A stretch of 64,000 nucleotides of DNA from Crocodylus rhombifer (Eukaryota; Chordata; Crocodylia; Crocodylidae), in contig JAVSML010019104.1 in the NCBI GenBank assembly GCA_038503035.1, positions 19,477 through 83,476 of the forward strand, in the 5' to 3' direction. The notes beneath the pieces were generated by a model. It did not search any database. It saw nothing but the letters and a program-made list of their open reading frames with translations, and was not told where the DNA came from. Positions 12,170-24,259 of the stretch are shown here, in pieces (within the stretch, counting starts at the first letter, position 1; each line of letters starts with the position of its first letter). A program made the position numbers and the translations under genes.

Positions 12170-13105
12170 ATGTCTTTATTAACGATTTGGATGTGGGAAT
12201 GAAGAGCTCACTGGCAAAGTTTGTGGATGACACCAAGTTATGGGGAAAGTGTGGTCATGCTTGATGATAAGACTACAGATACAGGAAGACCTAGACAGGT
12301 TAGCAAGTTGGGTGGATCAGAATCTGATGAAGTTCAAGGTAGAGAAACATAAAGAGCTCCACTTCAGGATGAGCAACCCCCGACATGCCTACAGGCTTGG
12401 CAGCACCAAACTGATTAGTACCACAAATGAAAGGGATCTGGGGGTAATAATATATCACAGTAGGAATATGAGCTGGCAGTGTGATGCTGTAGCCAGTAGA
12501 GCAAATAATACTCTGGCATGCATTAACTGATGCATCTCCAGCAAAACCAAGGAGGTGATTCTTCCACTCTACTCAGCACTGGTGAGACTACAGTTGGAGT
12601 ACTGTGTCCAGTTCTGGGCACCACACTTTAACAAGGACATGGACAAGCTTGAGAGAGTCCAAAGAAGAGCCACCTGTATGATCAGAGGCAAGCCATGCAA
12701 GCCATACAAGGAAAGGGTGTGGGATCTGGGACTCTTCAGCCTGAGGAAAAGAAGGCTGAGAGGGGACCTGGTAGCAGCTTACCACTACATTAGGGGAGTA
12801 CATCAAGGGCTTGGTGAGCAACTGTTTATCAGGGCAACCAAGGGAAGGATCAGGAGTAATGACCACAAACTCCTGGCTCAACATTAAGAAAAACTCCTTC
12901 ACAGTCAGGGTGTCCAGACTGTGGAATAAGCTCCCTCCAGAGGTGGTGCAATCACCAACCCTGGAAATCTTCAAGAGGAGACTAGACAGTTACCTCGCTG
13001 GGGTCACCTGATCCCCAGTTATCTTTCCTGCTTGGTGCAGGGGGCTGAACCCCATGATCTTCCAAGGTCCCTTCCAGCCTTAAAATGTATGAATCTATGT
13101 ATCTA
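12170..13105 (+). mobile_element. CR1 retrotransposon 3' fragment
   Basis: The frame begins in the RT block (FINDLDVGMKS, then [10 protein letters not shown] with the catalytic DD), continues with NERDLGVIIYHSRNMSWQCD, LVRLQLEYCVQFWAPHF and KNSFTVRVSRLWNKLPPEV, and ends with the CR1 3' terminus near gggggctgaaccccatgatc. Frames are interrupted (for example after 12530 and after 12887). It is a second member of the same family as 10045-11126, but diverged from it. Confidence 0.9.
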
Positions 13106-16100
13106 AGAGTTAAGACAAGAATCTGATGTCTTACCATTACTGCCAGCAGCCACTGATGACAGAAAAAGTGTTGATCCCATGTGAAGGTGCTTGATGAAAG
13201 CCAGTTTCAGCTACTTTGACAGTTTTAGCTGATTAAAATCAGTTTTGACCAAAATCCTGGACAAAACTAAAAGTGGGTTTTTTCCAGTCCTGCTTGTAAG
13301 TAACATTTTCTTGAACACTGTTAAATAACACAGTCTTCAAGAAATAGGAAAACTTGGTGATAATCGTGCTGAATTGATGAAACACTTGTCTGGGTGATTC
13401 ATTTTTTACACGAGGAGCGGAGTAGACACTGGCAGGGCCCCATTGAAATGGTCCAGCTCTTGTCATGTGATCTCCAGGTAACCAAAGCCACCCTGATTGC
13501 CTTTTTTTAAGTGCTTCAGTTTCATAAGTTTACAAAGAATTGTCAGCATGCAGCATGTTGTCACTGAGTGCTACTGAACTAATGCAAAGATGACACTCAT
13601 GCATAATCCAACATGACTATGTCACTTTAGCCAGTTACCTCACACCTAAAATAAAAAACTAGCAACCAGGACTTGGCACAGTGATATGTTTTATGGGAAA
13701 TGAAGAAGGCAGATGAGTGTTGCTAGTTGCAATAGGCTGAACTAGGAGTCTGTGGCCTATAGCCCATGAGAGCCATTGGATCTAGCCCAGAGACAAAGCC
13801 TTCAGTGACGGGGGTGGGGGAGGGGGGGCTTTGCCTGCATTGCAGCTGGGTAGCCAGTCTGTGGGAAGAACCCTATGCTATGCTACAGCTGGGCAGCAGG
13901 GGTGGTGGCTGCATCCTAACACTGACTGCAGATCTGAGCTGGGTCATTCCAGCCCACAGCCAGAAAAAACACTGCAGACTGCTGGTCTAAGTTATAAAAA
14001 TGTCTTGACTGTTGGTCCTTATTTTGTTTATAATTTCTGTATGTACTAACCACCAAAATTACATTTTATAATAGTGCAGATGTAGCTTCTTTGTTCAAAA
14101 GTTTCTGTTATGTTTCTTCTCCATGCATACACACTTATCTGTGCTAAACTATTACTTTTTTAGAAGTCTGAATCAGTAATGTGTAGTTAGAAATGTGGGT
14201 AGTTTCCTATAAATATTTTATTAAGACAACATACCACAACTCATGTAATTTTTTTTCCAACAGGCTTTATTTAGAATTCTGATATGAAAATATATATGTC
14301 ATATCTACAGATGAAATCTGTCAGACTGTTAACTTTTAGGATTCAATTGGTAGAAACTGTATTAATTCAATTTTGTACAGATGACTACCTCATCTGTATA
14401 TTAGTTTAACAGTCTACTTAACATCACGTTTGGATCTGAGACACTGCAGTCCTAAGCCTGGATAGTCATGCACAATAAAGTGACTTTAAATTTTCCCTAA
14501 AATAGCTCAAGTGAAACTTGTTTTTGTGTGACCTATATAGAAAAACATGTGGTATACATATGGGACCTGACAGGTGTCTGGTCATGATCACCTGGTTTTG
14601 GATAGTGGTGTATGGTTGTGGATACTGAATGTGGGCAAAAAATAAGGAAAAGGCGCAGAAGTAAAGGATTGACAGCTATTTGTGAGTCTCCTGCCAAAAA
14701 GCAATCTTACAAGGGATAGGAAACAATGGTCTTCATTGTACTGAGTATACTAGTACCATTTTTCACATTGAGCCACTCATTGAATTGTCATTGATGCTTT
14801 TGGTATTTTTATTTATTTATTTATTTTTAGGGGAGGGAAGGAGTAAATCCCAGAATACAATTCCAGTATCTCTTTATTTCCCTCATTATATTCCTCCCTG
14901 GTGCATTGTATTATCTTTAGTACTCCAGAATAAATAATAGAAACCTCATGTGTTGTACATGCGAGTCTCATTGCTACAGCAGAACAATGGTGTCTGCTGC
15001 AATTGAAACCTGCTAAAGGAAAAGACCTGTTAATAATATCCTATTTACTCATATACCACATGCAGCTTTCCCTACATATCAGCCTTCCAAAATTTCTATG
15101 CATGTGGAAGGAAACTGATTTCTGTGCAAGAATTGAAGAAGTAGAATACTTTAATAGGACTGACAAGGGCTGTGCTTCTCTCCTAGGCCAGGAGGGAAGG
15201 TCAGAGTATGTCTTTCATGGTGACAGTTTTAACCATGTCATAACTGATGCTGAATTGACAGTAGCTTTGGGTAAACAGCCAAACTCTGCTAATTTGGAAG
15301 CAGCTCTAACAGGGTTAAAACTATAGTTCTGAAGTTTCAGCTAGAGAGATGCTGACAAGCTGACTCTGCCCCTCCTGCATGGTCAGCAGTATTCAGCTAT
15401 GTTGAGCCCATGCTGTGGTACTTCAGATTCTGGAAAAATCGTGTTTTCATTCTGCTTTCCCAAAACAAGGGATGGGTCTTATTTGGGGGCAGATGACATG
15501 TAAGAACATTTAGTAATCTGTTGGGAAACTTTCAATGAGCTTGGTTGTATGCCAAACTTCATCTCTGGAGGCCAACACCCTATAATCCAGTGGAATCAGT
15601 AAAGCATGGCCAGAAGCAAATGCCATCTTTCTCTTGGGTACCCTGTCAGTGTATTCAAGAGTGATTGTTTTTATAGATCTGCAGGTTGTTCATTCTTCAT
15701 GGTATTATGTTTTGGCAGTTTGAGGCAATTCTGTATTATTCAATAGGATTTACCTTAGTTCAAACTTCTTGGGGAACAGGGATAAATTTAAGGCTCCAGA
15801 ACTAATGTTGCGGCCTTGTCACACATCCATGTGTGATAGCTGCAAATCATTGGAATACTGTAATGTATTAAAGTTAATATGTGTCAAGGTGATGGCACAT
15901 GTTCAGTTGCAACCAGTGCAAATCATTGGGATGTAGTGACCTAGTAAACTTAAGAGCTGTAAAAGAGAATTATTTCCCTGAAAGGAAACAAATTTGCAAT
16001 ACCAAGATGGTGCTTAACATGTGCTAAATTGTTTGAACACAGTGGCTGCTTGAGTTTTGACTGTACTTAATGTTATGTGGAATGTGTGACACAACCCTTA

Positions 16101-16924
16101 AGTCCCTAAACATTGGTAATATGATTTAGTTGATCTGGGAAAATTCCAGGATGGTGTCCTAACGCTGAAAGGCTCCATGTTATATTGTGAAACAGGTATC
16201 AATAACTCCAAGAATTCAAAAATTACGAGCCAGAACTCCAAAAATCTTTAATATATTCTAAATATTATTAGAATAATAAAAATGAGTCAATGGTGTGTCA
16301 GTATGCTGTCAGATTTCTGAACCTCACCTGCACAACTTCAGTGCATGTGCAACACTCGCATGCTAAAGAGCCAACTTCAAATACATACAAGAACATTCAA
16401 ATTAATGTACAGGTGCAATTCCTGCTGCACAAACACTCTCCAACTCTTTTCTTCCAACCTCTTTTTATCAACTAGACCTTCTCTGCTTCCCATAGTCTGT
16501 TCTGTGCCTCTCCTGTTCAGCTCAAGCATACTGCACTGCTCCCCAGCTTCCAAAGTCATTTCCAGTAGCCAGCCCCTGCACCCAGCTCCAGGGAAAGGGG
16601 TTTTGTTTGAAGACTTACAGCAGGTGTCTTCCTTTCTGAATAGCATGACAAACTGCTGCTGCTGCCAAAAAAAGAGAAGAATAGCTGCTCTGAGGCTCTG
16701 TCTAGTGCTCTCATTATTTAGGCTACTTGCATCACAGCAGCTGACAGAGAAACTGCATATGTCAATCATACCATGAGACAATAATACATGGCGTGTTAGC
16801 CACTAACTTGTCCTAACACTCACTCTGAGGCAATGTCAGAAGGAGTATCATTAAGACCACGGCCATTTTTTCTAAGAGGGTGTGATTCCTTTTTTGACAA
16901 CAGCACTTCCATTTGCCTCTGCAC
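13106..16924. other. Non-coding, nothing recognised
   Basis: About 3.8 kb of AT-rich sequence. The longest ORFs (15003-15326, 107 codons; 16345-16776, 143 codons) lack domains and are low complexity or chance. A (TTTA)n stretch lies near 14812-14826. Confidence 0.5.
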
Positions 16925-17265
16925 TTCAGACACCTATACATGTGCAGTGAGACTGCTCTGACGTACTGTCATTTCAATGCATCAGAGCATAATCAACTCA
17001 GTCAAGTTTGCTGGAGTGTGGCAATTAACACGCTTCAGCAGACTTGAGCGTCACATGTATTGGTGTCCCTGTACTGAAAAATAGCAGCAGGGGCACATTA
17101 AAGCTCAATGAATGATCTTCAGCTAAAGTGCCCCACCCTGCCATTTTTCAGTATGGGGACACTGATACATGTGACACTCCCAGTGCTTTAATTAGAGCAG
17201 CTCCTGGAGCTCCTGGAGCTGCTCTAATTAAAGCATCCCCAACCCACTCTCAGAGCAGGTGTATA
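16925..17265. mobile_element. Palindromic MITE, copy 1
   Basis: Nested inverted repeats: TGCTTTAATTAGAGCAGCTCC at 17184-17204 is exactly inverted at 17215-17235, and the segment near 17051-17097 is inverted at about 17129-17175. The outer ends (cctatacatgtgc and, inverted, tttatacacctgctct) look like terminal inverted repeats. A sibling with the same layout is at 56225-56535. There is no coding capacity. The superfamily is probably Harbinger-like, but I could not fix the target duplication. Confidence 0.6.
17184..17235. repeat. 52 bp near-perfect palindrome
   Basis: Two 21 bp arms are exactly complementary around a 10 bp centre. It would form a strong hairpin in single-stranded DNA or RNA. 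Confidence 0.9.
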
Positions 17266-18071
17266 AATGACCTTAGTTACTATTCTAAATATGCACAAAT
17301 CCCCTATGGGTCAGAAAATAGGGATTTTTCAAGCTTTAGCCACTAGATGTCAGCACTATGGCAAAAAACACTTGAATATTTTTCTGATACCTGAGAGGCT
17401 GTTCTCATCTACCTTGACACACTCCTGAAGTTTTTATTTCTCTTAAGTTACCCTTCAAGGGGTCTTGTGTATTAACCAAAAAAGCATTTTAAAATAGTTG
17501 TATAAAACTTTGGATTTTGCAATTACTCTTCAGGTCTGGCTGCCAGCAGTAGTTACTTCGTACTAAGTTTTGTATACCTCAGGCCCTTCCTGCTCTAGTG
17601 CCTTGTTTTCTTTCCTTGAGGCCTTCTTCTCCTTGTCCAGTGCCAACTGGAGTGCTGTACAACCAAAAGACATTCAACACACACTAGCAGACCAGAATAT
17701 CTGAGGTAAATACAGTGAGCCTGTTACGTGGCTAATGAGAAGGAAATCTGAAAACAGCAGTTTGACTTTTTTCTACCATAGAATGACTTATGGGCAGTGG
17801 AAATGGTAATGCCACTAGGGCTACTAGTGGCAACTGATCCCTGCCTTTGTCATTGTAGTACCACAGATGCACATCATAAATGAGGCTTATGCAGGCAAAA
17901 TGTCACAATGTTGAAATAAAGTTAATGGACTTCTTGTTTTACTTACTTGCTGAAGCCTAGCTATTATAGGTGTGAATGCTCATAAAACACATCAACTCTA
18001 TCCTCCATAGATAATCTCGACATCATTTTGGAATAAAAAAATTAAATTATTTTACTACAATTACTGTTTTA
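17266..18071. other. Non-coding, nothing recognised
   Basis: AT-rich sequence with no assigned repeat. Confidence 0.45.
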
Positions 18072-21000
18072 TAGGGCTGTGCAAAATTTCGACTGCCATT
18101 TTGTTTTGGCGGTGTTGTGAGCATTTTGACGCTTGCAACTCTGAATCCAAAACAAAACAGGAGACATGTCAAAATGTTCAAAATGAAATGAAACAAGTTG
18201 AAACATTTTGAAGTTGTTTTAGCTTTTTGAAGGTGTTTTGAAGCTGGGCTTGCAGGGAAAGGAAAAGTAAAGAGAGGGAGGAGGAAGAGTGGGGAACAGA
18301 CTGTTATCTGTAGCTGGCCAGTGTCTGCCAACTGTCTCTGAGGTCCTTTCGAATCCCAGTACTCTAACAAGTTTTAAAACAGCATATAAGCCTGTGAGTG
18401 CCTTAGCTGTCAGCCTGTCGCTCAACCAGAGAGCACCATTTGAAAGGCACTGACTCTGGCTACTTCCTAGCTGCTACTGTCTAGCTAAGGAGTGTATCTT
18501 CTACTTGCAAAGGATTGAATAGAATACAGCTTACACAGACAGCTTAGCTATACTAGCCTAACTTCAATACCAGTACTGTTATCCCTATATCATTTCTTTT
18601 TTCCTGTATCCATTCCTTTGAAATTATCCTTTTTTTTTTTAAACCTGAAGAAAAAGAAATCTATGTTTTGCCTGACAGTGTGATTGCTAGGGACTGTTCA
18701 AGATTGCACAGCATAGTTTAGATAGATTACACGTACAGACACCTACATATAGATACACTATACACAGTCAGACACCTTTTCCAGCACAGGAAAACATGAA
18801 GTGTGCTGGAAAGGCTGGTGCTGCCAAGTCTGGGAGGGGAGTGAGAAGGGGCAGAGGGAGAGGTGTCAGTTCCCTGCTACCCAAGCTGAGACACAGCCTC
18901 TTTTCAACCAGCCATGAGGTTTCTGCTGGTACTGGGAGCAAGGAAGTCACAGCAGTGCCTGCAGCTGCACCCCCCCTGACACCAACTGTGATAATAAACC
19001 ACAGGACCAGCAGCATGACAATAAGCAGCACAGTCTCCATCACCCCAATTGCAGAAGCCTCCCACTCCAAGTCTTAGAGGAGCTCAATCTTAAAGTAGGG
19101 GACCTCAGCTTGATAGCACAAGAAATTCCAGGGCAGGAGGGGGAAGCAGAGTTTGTACTCCACACCCCTCAAAGTTCCCCTAGAGCCAGGCGTCCTTCCT
19201 CAGAAGGCACTGCCGAGGAGACTGTTAGGGCAGCTAGCTCAGCTCCTCCTGCTGTTGTGTCTCTGCTGAAGAGGGGGATAAAGCAGGAGCCCCACACGCA
19301 CCCCAGAAATGAGGGGGTAATGTGGTCTGGGAACATTTTGAGATGGTCTCACATATGCTACCTACTTGCAATGCTGAGCCAAAACCAGCTGAGGTAAGGG
19401 GAGAGGAGGAAAAGCATGAGGACCACAGGGAGGCTGATGCATCTCTGCAGGCACCACCCCCTTGCGCTTGCTCCCTCTGAGCCCAGCACCAGTGGAAGCA
19501 TGTCCCAAAAGAAGTCCCCCTCTTGCTTGAAAGCCCCCATCTCCAGGCCACCCTGGAACAGCGGGGGAAAGGTAGACACACAGGGGGTCATGCTACCAAG
19601 GCAAATGAGGTCACCCACAGCATTGGAGAGATGCTTTCTGTGGATGGCCAGCCCTTCTCCTTGTTGAGCAGCCGGGGTTCAGGTGGCTCATGGTGCTTGT
19701 GGCCCCATCATACAAAGTGTCCACATGCACCAACTTCAGCAGAACAGTGCTGCCCTCCCTGTATGAGGCATGCAGGGAGTACTTGAGAGAGGAGATGTGC
19801 AAGGCAGGTCTACAAGTGGCCTTACACTTCACCTCAGACATCTGGAGCAGCCTGCATGGAGATCACACCTACCTCTCCCTCACAGAGCACTGGTGCAACC
19901 AGTCAGGCCATCAGCGGGCTCTCTTTCAGGATGAGGTGAACAATGAGTCCTACATGGAACTGAGATTATGGGGACCATGGGGTGCAGGGGTGGCTCATTG
20001 GGCAGGGCAAGCTCTCCCACAAGTTCATTGTAACTGACATTGGGACCAATATAGTCAAGGTGGTCCATGATGCCAGTGTGGCATATAAGTGCCATCTTTT
20101 TGTCAGGGATGCCTTGGAGGAGGACAAAGCTGCTGGTGATGGTGCCAGCTCCACCAACAAGCTCATTTCCAAATGCAGGAAGGTGGCAGGCTACTTCTAC
20201 CAGAGCATCAAGGGGGGCAAGATGTTGCAGGATAACAGACAGAGCTGAATGTCCCACAGCACAAAATCATGCAGGATGTGGAGACTTGGTGGAACTCCAC
20301 ATACCTGATGCTCAAAAGGCTGGTGGAGCAACAGAAGGCCATCCATGAGATCACCTTGCTCAGAGAGATTGGAGTTAGTGGCCCCCTTAACAGAGCTGAG
20401 TGTAATACTGTCTCCCAGATCTTGCTGGTCCTCAACCCCTTCCTTAAGGCCACCGAGATCCTCAGCACTGCTGATGCCTTTCTTACCCAGCTGATCCCTG
20501 TAGCGAGGGAACTTCAGAACGAAATGGAGAAGTTCCAGGAGATAAATGTTCCTGGCTGAAGAAAGCCACTGCCACCAGACATGCAGGCACTGGTGAGGTG
20601 GCTGAAGGAGGGCATCAGGAAATGATTTGATCCCTTGTGGTCCAGTATGGTCCATCTGCTGGCCCCCATGTGTGACCCAAGGGTGAAGAGGAGCGTATGC
20701 GGCAGCAAAACCCTGGATCATTGGATGGAGATGCTGGTGAATAGAGTCAGGGAGGCAGAAAGGTGTAGGAGGATGATGCAGAACAGGGGGACCCCCTGTC
20801 CCATGCCAGCACGTTATCCAGCAGCCAGTCTCCTTCTCTACGACAGCCACTGCCAACGTGGGCCAAAGGCATGACTTCCTTGGTGGGGTCTAGAGGCACC
20901 AGACCCCACCATCAGGCAGGTAGCACTCAGGCCTTGGTGGCTGCCTATCTCACCGAGGATGTGGAGCTGCTGCATTGTGACCCTTTGGCCTACTGGGCAA

Positions 21001-21270
21001 ACCACAGCCAGGTGTGGCAGGATCTGGCCAGTTGCCCAGGAACACCTGTCCTGTCCACCGACCAATGTTCCAAGTGAGAGGGTGTTCAGCACTACTGGAG
21101 ATTCTGTGACACCTCACCACACCTCTTTGGATCCTGGTTTGGTGGAGCAGCTGGTGTTCCTCAAGGTAAGCCTGCTGCTGCTAGGGTTCCCCAAGCTCCA
21201 GGTGCAGACGGAGTGTCGCCCTCCTCACTCCATCTGCACCTATTTCCTTTTGGTTTCTGATTTATGAGCC
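18072..21270 (+). mobile_element. Decayed hAT DNA transposon with transposase remnant
   Basis: The left end TAGGGCTGTGCAAAATTTCG resembles, after inversion, the right ends of the elements ending at 30090 and 54714. The body from about 19520 encodes a hAT transposase (separate entry). I could not identify the right terminus or the 8 bp target duplication, so the right boundary is set at the end of recognisable coding homology. Confidence 0.7.
19590..21180 (+). pseudogene. hAT-family transposase (ZBED-like), degenerate
   Basis: Protein pieces in shifting frames show a hAT transposase: VTHSIGEMLSVDGQPFSLL (about 19610-19670), LHFTSDIWSSLHGDHTYLS (about 19824-19880), HKFIVTDIGTNIVKVVHDA (about 20019-20075), QDVETWWNSTYLMLKRL (about 20270-20320, usual form ETRWNSTY) and the C-terminal dimerisation block SERVFSTTGDSVTP...DPGLVEQLVFLK (about 21075-21165). 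These match the RNase-H-like core and the hATC region in order. At least four frame changes and several stops separate them, so it is a pseudogene. A long antisense ORF (20197-20856) is a shadow. Confidence 0.9.
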
Positions 21271-21749
21271 ATTTAATACACCACTCTCAGAGCTGGAGGC
21301 AGCTCTCACTGCATCACCAGCCAGGAAGGGAAGAACATGTCCCTTCTAAGTTCCTGTGCCAGGGCAAGCTTGGAGGTATGGGATGGGACTGTGGGGAAGG
21401 AGGAGATCCAAGGTCATAGGCATGATTTAAAATTTCACCCTGCCATGGTTGGGAGGCCTGGTGGGACTGCCGGTGGCACACCAGCCCCCAGGACATGCCA
21501 GGACCAATAACTGGTGAAAGGTGGGTAGAAAGCACCTTATAACCTCCAGCCACCACACATACTCACAGTCTTGGCTGGGGAAAGCCCAGACCCCTAAAAT
21601 ATTTTAGATGCCTGAGGCTGGCTGATTGCAGTGGAGTTATGAGGCTCCATGTGTGTTCACCTTAGCTGCCTGGGATGCCATCTATGAGGCATGGGCCACA
21701 GTGTAGGGGAGGTACAGAGCTGCAGAATCACATACCAGGCAGGCAAGTT
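21271..21749. other. Non-coding, nothing recognised
   Basis: Sequence between the hAT remnant and the CR1 below; it may include the missing hAT right end, but none was found. Confidence 0.4.
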
Positions 21750-22790
21750 TCTCTGGGTCAGTCCAGTCTGCTTTTGAAACTAGTGTCCAGATCTTTTATG
21801 AAGACATTAAAGAGTACAGGTCTGAGAATGGAGCCCTGGTGGATGCCACTACTCACTGAGTGCCATGTTGATGGAGTTCTGTTACTACCACTCTCTGACT
21901 CTCATCTCAGAGCCAGATCCCCAACCATTGGATTGTGGAGTAATCGAGGCTGTAGTTGCCCAATTTTTCCATGACATCATGGGACACCAGGTCAAAGTCT
22001 TTTTAAAAGTCCAAATATATTACATCAACCTCTTCCTTTTTGTCCTGGTGATACATCACATGGTCATAGAAGGAAATGAGATTGGTCAAGCAAGACCTAC
22101 CCACAAAACACCCATGCTTGCTATCCCTCAGAATGTTGCCTTCTGTCAAGAATGGTTTCTTTGATAATTTTTTCCAAAATCTTCCCAGGGATTGAGGTGA
22201 AACTGATTGGCCTGTAGTTTCCAGGGTTTTCTTTCCTGCCTTTCTCGAAGATGAGCACCACATTGGCCCACTTCCAATTTTCAGGTGTGCCACAAATTCT
22301 CAAATATCTTCTCTAGTGGTTGCGCTATGATGTCTGCCACTTCGTTTAGCACTTTTGGGTGCAACCTATCTGGTCCAGCTGATATATGGGGATCCAGCCT
22401 CTCAAGATGTTCTGTCACAAGATCCATGCCAATGGTAGGCATATATTCATCTTTACCCTGGTCATCCCACATCATGTTTGGCAGCACCATCTCTTTCGTC
22501 TGGTGAAAAACTGGTGCACAGTAATCATTAAGTAGATTGGCTTTTTCTGGGTGTTGGTAGTCAGCTATCCCAGGTGGTTTAGCAGGGGTCCAATGTTGCC
22601 CTTGTTTTTCTTTCAACTCCCCACATATCTGAAGAAGGACTTTTATTGTTCTTGATTCGTGTAGCCAGATGGAGTTCAGTCATAGCCTTTTTTCTAGTTT
22701 ACTCCCTGCAGGTGTGAATCAGTGCAGTATAGTCCTCCTTAGTGGTGTTTCCTGTCTTCCATCCATTATACACCTCTTTTTTTAGATTTG
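21750..22790 (-). mobile_element. CR1 retrotransposon fragment, antisense
   Basis: On the minus strand, going from about 22790 downward, frames show the pre-RT linker (KTGNTTKEDYTALIHTCRE), then DRLHPKVLNEVADIIAQPL, then WKWANVVLIFEKGRKENPGN / YRPISFTSIPGKILEKII, then a piece with DVIYLDF near 22003. This is the order of CR1 ORF2. Frames shift and stops occur. It lacks both the endonuclease and the 3' end. Confidence 0.88.
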
Positions 22791-23470
22791 GGTGTTCTTG
22801 TCTTTGATAGATTTTTGGTGTGCACTCATTCTGGCGCACAGTTGTTGCTTGTTGTCTCCTACGTATTTTCCATCTGGACATTTGGTGCCCTGATGGAGAT
22901 ATGTATTGTGAAGATATCTCCATACTGGAGATATTGTTGGCAGGTTTTGCATGTCTTGTCATGGAATGGTCTGGATCCATTTGGTGTGTTTTGGGCTGTA
23001 GGAAGTTGGTTTCTGGTGATGAGGCTAGCAAGGTGCAGTGACTGAATTTCAAACCACTTTTCACAGATGAGCCTACAAGCCTCCTAGGTACCTCATGGAC
23101 CTAGACATTGGAATGATGACACACTACAACCTGCCAGACATCTGACTCCCCAAGTACCTTCTTTACCTGCTACATCCTCCTTCCTCAGCCTGTCTCTCAC
23201 CCCCTGATGCCTCCATTTCCATTTTCACTGACTGGCTTTCTTGCCTACATTATATGCTAGCCTCTGGCTTCTTTACTATCCCTTCAATCCAGGGAGAGCA
23301 CACGCAACAACTGCAGGTGCTTCCTCAGCCTGACAAAGGGTTTTCAACCCCAAAGCTTCCTAAGATATATTTCTCCAACTATTCAGTTTACTAAAAGATA
23401 TTGGATTGACACCATAAACCTTGTCTACCATGTCCTTAGACAAACACAGCTACAACCTACACCCCTAGCA
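22791..23470. mobile_element. Unclassified interspersed repeat
   Basis: Part of this region (about 22970-23040, read inverted) matches 53265-53320 (cctcatcaccagaa...ccaacttcctacag), and about 23070-23160 matches 53535-53625 (agcctcctaggtac, cagacatctgactcc) in direct orientation. The tail (23318-23460) contains cagcctgacaaagggttt and taaaagatattggattgac, a repeat end I have seen widely in reptile DNA but cannot name. No transposase or RT was recognised. Confidence 0.5.
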
Positions 23471-23539
23471 CTTGTCCCCAGTCAGCTGACCAGAAGGATG
23501 CAGGGCCCTGGGCACATCTAAGTTCTAAGATGTGGGCAC

Positions 23540-23830
23540 ATCTAAGTTCCAGAGCTGGGGTTGGCAGAGACAGCTCTCTGGCAGCTGCTGGAGAAGAAGC
23601 TCCTACAGGAAAGGAAAGAAAGGCTTGCTGACAGTTTGGCTGCCTGAGATGCTAGGGCTACTGAAATGCTCCAAATGGTGGTGGATTTACCATGTCTGGG
23701 TAGGTTGTTCCAGTAGTTAATCACTTTCACCATTAAGATGTTGCTTCTTATTTCCAAAATGAGTATTTCTGCCTTGATCTTCTTTCTTTCATGTCTCTGA
23801 TGAAATAGAGAGACTCCTAACATTAATTTT
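23540..23830 (-). mobile_element. Possible antisense LINE ORF2 C-terminal remnant
   Basis: The minus-strand frame contains ERKKIKAEILILEIRSNILM and VINYWNNLP, resembling the C-terminal W-N-x-LP signature of CR1-type ORF2. It is short and diverged. Confidence 0.4.
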
Positions 23831-23890
23831 CCCCCGTCTCTGACTACTATGAGATAGAATACATTTGGTTAAAGCATCCATCTTCCATTT

Positions 23891-23994
23891 TTATCTTGTC
23901 CTTTAATACTGAGTTGTTTAAATACATCTGATGACATNNNNNNNNNNTTATCTTGTCCTTTAATACTGAGTTGTTTAAATACATCTGATGACAT
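23891..23994. repeat. Exact 47 bp duplication on either side of a 10-N gap
   Basis: Bases 23891-23937 and 23948-23994 are identical (both start ttatcttgtcctttaatact and end atctgatgacat), separated only by ten N at 23938-23947. Two contig ends that share 47 bp were probably scaffolded without being merged, so one copy is likely not real. Confidence 0.95.
23938..23947. other. Assembly gap (10 N)
   Basis: Ten consecutive N; the real gap size is unknown and may be negative (see the flanking duplication). Confidence 1.
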
Positions 23995-24259
23995 TAAGGA
24001 TCTTAAAGACAAGATAACTGAAAGAGAATGAAAACAATACTTTGCATTTATATAGTAACTTTTGTTACAAGATTCCAAAGGCCTGTGCCAATATTATCCA
24101 AGTCTCTTATCACACCTTTGCTTATGCTTATGCTCACTTAACAAATGAACAGAAAGAAAACAGCAAGGTTTTAGCTTGCTCAAGATCACTCAGCAAATTT
24201 GTATGCACTCAGGAAATAGAACCGTGATGACATGACTTCCAGTTCCTTCTCTTCCCATT

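Noticed and set aside
15003..15326. 107-codon plus-strand ORF as a possible host exon
   Set aside because: No recognisable family, and no supporting splice sites or neighbours.
16345..16781. 143-codon plus and 134-codon minus ORFs
   Set aside because: Overlapping on opposite strands with no domain; probably chance.
17184..17235. Palindrome as a rho-independent terminator or microRNA gene
   Set aside because: Terminators of that type are bacterial; as a microRNA hairpin it lacks any evidence beyond being part of a MITE.
20197..20856. 219-codon minus-strand ORF
   Set aside because: Antisense shadow of the hAT transposase coding region.
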